Below, one piece after another: positions 60,501 through 64,000 of a DNA stretch of 64,000 nt. The first letter of the stretch is position 1; each line of letters opens with the position of its first letter. This stretch comes from Primulina eburnea (taxonomy: Eukaryota > Streptophyta > Magnoliopsida > Lamiales > Gesneriaceae). A program made the translations under genes and the position numbers. The notes under the pieces are model-generated. The model saw only the letters and a list, made by a program, of their open reading frames with translations, did no database searches and was not told where the DNA came from. The stretch spans positions 4,960,001 to 5,024,000 of the forward strand of contig NC_133105.1 in the NCBI RefSeq assembly GCF_022965805.1, read 5' to 3'.

Positions 60501-61933
60501 ATCGTCTAATTTACAGGTGATAAATCATCTACCTTATGACCAAAAGGCAGATGTGTTCAGTTTTGGTATTGTTCTATGGGAGATAATGACAGCCAAGGTT
60601 GTTCTGAAGTTCCTAATCTTTATAAATATTAGTTAGTGCTTGCAACAAAGTAATGTCAGAACCATGTAGACATGATGATTTCTACGTTTTTTACCTTTCA
60701 GGTTCCTTATGATACCATGACCCCTGTACAAGCTGCCCTGGGAGTGAGACAGGTTTGCGCACTTTTCGTGACATGTTAAGTTTGTTAGTTTATAGATGAA
60801 AGATGGCCGAAATTGCAGAAATGGCTACAAGACATGTTGGTTTTGCCAATTTCTGAAGGCTTATTTCGCCGCTACCAAATCTGTTATGCTATTGGGAGCG
60901 AGTGGGCCTTCTGGGATACAGTTAATCCCTATCTTAGATTGCATCTTGCACTAAGAGAACCAAACGACTAGACACACACAGCAGTCGATGAATCATATAC
61001 TTTATAAATCAGTTTCTGCATCAAGTAATTTTCTACGGTTTATGGAGAAGATAAAGAGATTGAGCTGATTAATTTCCTGCAAGCAGATGTGGAGTTGCAT
61101 ATGTCCACTGTGAACAGACATGAGTGCCCAGATGATATAACTCGAAATTTAAAAGTCTAATTCAAAATAGAACAAAAATATCATTTGCCAGGTTAGAGTA
61201 TTAGTATTACCAATGCAATGTCATTGTAATAATATCTAAAACTCAGTAATCTCTTAAGCATAATACGCACTAGTTTTTTTTTATTAGTGGTTCAACATCC
61301 AGACTTGCACTTAAAGAGATCCTTTATTTTATAGAACTCTTGTTTTGAAAATGCTCCTTCAGTTTTTCTCGCTTGTATGATGAGCTGATATGTAACACGA
61401 TTACATACTTATTGCGCTGGCAATTGCTCTACGTTCCATGCCTTCTAATATTGATGTTTGATATAATGACGTTTTGAATTAACAAGGTATAGCCCCAGTG
61501 CTCAAAGACAAGAACAGTATTTTGAAATAAAAAACTGTAGTAATAAACGTAACGTGATGCTTGATTGGATTGACCTGTACACATCTGCTTGTCTAAGTTT
61601 GAAGGGAACAAAGTTGGAATATCAATTATGCACATGAATGCCTAGGCTGAGATGTTAACTACTTTTGTCCAAATTCTAGGGACTTCGACCTGAACTCCCC
61701 AAAGATGCTCATCCCAAGCTGTTAGACCTAATGCAGAGATGCTGGCAAGCTCTTCCTACTGATCGACCCTCATTCAGCAGTATTCGAGTTGAACTTGAGC
61801 AACTCCTACAAGAAGTGGAGGTAGAGAACTTCACCTTTTCTTGCAAACAACTTTCACCGTCGTTATTTATTGAAGCCACACATTAAAATACACATATTTC
61901 CAGGATGCTCGAGATGTACCTAATGGCTGTTAA
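54515..61933 (+). CDS. ACT-domain serine/threonine/tyrosine kinase (STY8/17/46-like)
   Basis: Sixteen exons: 54515-54714, 55153-55267, 56105-56217, 56364-56477, 56992-57064, 57501-57611, 58090-58140, 58908-59050, 59134-59241, 59420-59493, 59813-59988, 60208-60303, 60517-60597, 60702-60752, 61680-61820, 61904-61933, giving 558 aa. An N-terminal segment ([20 protein letters not shown]) precedes an ACT domain ([40 protein letters not shown]). The kinase domain has the Gly loop [12 protein letters not shown], Lys in [19 protein letters not shown] in VADFGIARF and WMAPE, so it should be active. The Arabidopsis relatives STY8/STY17/STY46 are cytosolic Raf-like kinases that phosphorylate chloroplast transit peptides. 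ACT domains usually bind small ligands. The C-terminus is short. No defects were seen. Confidence 0.93.
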
Positions 61934-63227
61934 GAGTATAGATCACACAATCTCGGCATGTTTCTATAGTAAGTGGTGATGGGCACTGAGAGTCTTTCCA
62001 ACTTATTTGGTCTTACTTGGCTCGACTCCTGATTGATATGAACCTATATAACTCAGTCATAGGAATCGTTTTGTTGGTGTATGTATTGGGACACTATTGA
62101 CACGAGGGTGTATACTTTTTTTTCGTTCGAGATAAAAACCATCCATTAAGACCCCTGTAAAAAGTCACGATATACAACACACAATTAAACCACTCTAAAC
62201 CAGACTCGATGTTGATGACCTTCCGAGCAGGGGCGGAGCTATGTAAGCTTGTACCCGGGCTTTAGCCCTGGTGGTCCAAATTTTTTTGAAAAAATTATAG
62301 GTAAATTTTTTATAATTTTAGAATAATATGATATTAGTCCGGATATATTAATTTAAATATTAAAAATTCTAAAGTTAAAATTCTAGCCCGGGCGGAGCCA
62401 TATTTCTGGCTCCGCCTCTGCCTTCGTTAGCCGAGGGTCCATGCTTGTACATGGATATGCATAAAAACCATGAGTCTGATCGTAAAAACAACTAATGCGT
62501 CAAAATGGTAATTGGTGGGTCGTAATATATTTTGTTTCATGTTTCCTCTTTTCAGAATAAAAGTGTCAATTGGTAAATTTTAGATTTTTATAAAATTAAA
62601 CAAGATATTTGAGATTCTTATTTTTATTTAATGGAGAGTATTCTTTTATTTGGGCTCTTTTTGTTTGGATTTCTTGTTCGAAGAGACCAAATATAATCAA
62701 TATTTAATTTGTTATTGTTAAAAAAGTAATTTTTATCTATTAACAAATATGCAAGTCTTGTATAGATGAACATTTAGAAATCTACGATATAAAAAAGTTC
62801 TATAAACTGGAGCCCGCAATAGGGAATACGAAGAATCTGAAAATTGACTTGCTCAAAAAATATATATTTTTTAAAATACCTCATTATGCATATATTTTTA
62901 GCTTGAGCAAAATCATAATTTTTAAAAAAAATTGATTGATGGTTAAATTTACTTTTCTGCAAATAGGATTTCGTAGCCTATGATAAAGAATATGGAAAAT
63001 CTTTTTGCTCTCTCGGTCATTAAAAAAACATCACATTTCCCCCTCCATAGAAAGCAAAATTTTATCATCCCAAGGGAAAGATGAATGGGAAGGGGGCGAA
63101 AGATCTACCCTTGAGACAGTGGTTAGGTTCTAAAAGATCAAGTCCTATAACCGCAGCTCCGGTCTCTTTGCTCTCGATATCAGTCTGATAGTGGTCCATC
63201 CCTCAGACCCCTACTCTTTCTAAATAT
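61934..63227. other. 3' flank of kinase gene and intergenic DNA
   Basis: The first few hundred bases are probably 3' UTR. It includes one hAT-like MITE. A less AT-rich patch at about 63060-63215 is unassigned and shows no coding match in any frame I read. Confidence 0.5.
62228..62420. mobile_element. hAT-like MITE, 193 bp
   Basis: Terminal inverted repeats CAGGGGCGGAGC (left) and GCTCCGCCTCTG (right) are of the well-known plant hAT type. An internal pair, GCCCGGGCGGAGCC against the left end, extends the similarity. The flanking 8 bp match only in part, so the target duplication is eroded. Confidence 0.7.
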
Positions 63228-63395
63228 AACTTTTCACGAGTCGTATTTTGTGAGACAAATCTCTTATTTGGGTCACTCGTGAAAAAATAATATTTTTTAT
63301 AATAAGAGTATTACTTTTTATTGTGAATATCGGTAGGATTCATCTGTCTCACAGAAAAAGATTCGCGAGACTGTCTCATAAAAGATCTACTCTTA
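63228..63395 (+). mobile_element. MITE-like repeat family copy 11, 5'-truncated
   Basis: It starts within the family at TTTCACGAGTCGTATTTTGTG and continues to GAGACTGTCTCATAAAAGATC, close to the 3' end of the consensus. Confidence 0.85.
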
Positions 63396-64000
63396 AAATA
63401 ATACCTACTAATTGCTTTCACTTCAGTCAATCACACTTTACACTATTAACAATAATCAAAATATAATTAATATAAAAATATGCTGAAAATACACCAAGAA
63501 CAAAGGTTATTTAGGAAAATTTCGAGAAATAATCTTGATCGAACTTTATTTTTGAAAAATAACTCTCTAAATATATTTGAGTTATCATTTAAAAAAAATA
63601 TTAACCAAGATTATTTTACTAACAACTATCGATTGTTCATGATTCAAGCGATATCATTCACGTAACATGGTGGAAAAGTCAACCAGCACTCAAACTCGAT
63701 CTTATATGTGAATCTGTAAATTAAACAACACATTTGCATGCATGCATGCAACCAACGGTTTCACGTCAATGGGCTATTTTACCAACTTCACTGATTTTCA
63801 AGTAGAAGTTATAAACCCGTGGCGGAGCCGCGGCGGCGGGGATTTGTGTCTATAGATTGGAGGTGGTGGTGGAGATTGTAGTGATAGATTGGAGGTGCAT
63901 GGCGGGGTATATACTTCTTTGTATGCGTATTAAATAAATATCAATATTATATATGCACTATAAAATTTTATTCATACGAAGACTTATAGCATATATTTGA
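63396..64000. other. AT-rich flank with short GGAGGTGGTGG tract
   Basis: A purine/G-rich stretch at 63818-63910 contains the phrase AGATTGGAGGTG twice. No gene was recognised before the window ends. Confidence 0.5.

Overview
This 64 kb window is nuclear DNA from a flowering plant, probably a eudicot. The evidence is intron-rich genes with GT-AG borders, plant-specific families (PIN auxin carrier, serine decarboxylase, trihelix factors, ACT-domain STY kinase), AT-rich intergenic DNA and many plant transposon relics. A dispersed short repeat carrying palindromic GTGAGACGGTCTCAC-type ends suggests an asterid, possibly Lamiales; that is recall-based inference, not a computed match. There is no CRISPR array, operon or prokaryotic feature, and I see no convincing new biological system. 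The most distinctive content is a set of well-preserved mobile-element structures and several decayed genes.

Layout: 1-4.3 kb is a Ty1/copia retrotransposon with one frameshift in the integrase region. At 5.2-5.9 kb (+) are the last four exons of a PIN-type auxin carrier, with no upstream exons visible. At 6.1-8.8 kb (-) is a ten-exon serine carboxypeptidase-like gene with a one-base frameshift in exon 1. At 9.2-10.6 kb lie a Mutator-like MITE and a decayed KORRIGAN-type endoglucanase fragment. At 11.1-13.7 kb (-) is a GLTP/ACD11-like lipid-transfer gene. From 13.7 to 30 kb the DNA is mostly non-genic: an LTR remnant, a TRIM element with two 139-bp LTRs, a GT-2-type trihelix pseudogene (21.9-24.2 kb), two copies of an LTR-like repeat, and a 1,291-bp solo LTR with a 5-bp target duplication.

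From 30 kb on: an intact single-exon trihelix gene (30.4-31.7 kb, -), an orphan 78-aa ORF, a 1,256-bp near-perfect palindromic element with 9-bp target duplication (33.8-35.1 kb), a MINDY-type deubiquitinase gene (37.9-44.8 kb, +), an actin pseudogene that kept its introns (45.8-47.2 kb, -), a serine decarboxylase gene (48.7-51.7 kb, -), and a 16-exon ACT-domain STY-like protein kinase gene (54.5-61.9 kb, +). The genes are independent housekeeping, signalling or regulatory loci and are not a functional cluster. Eleven copies or fragments of one short inverted-repeat element are spread between and inside them.
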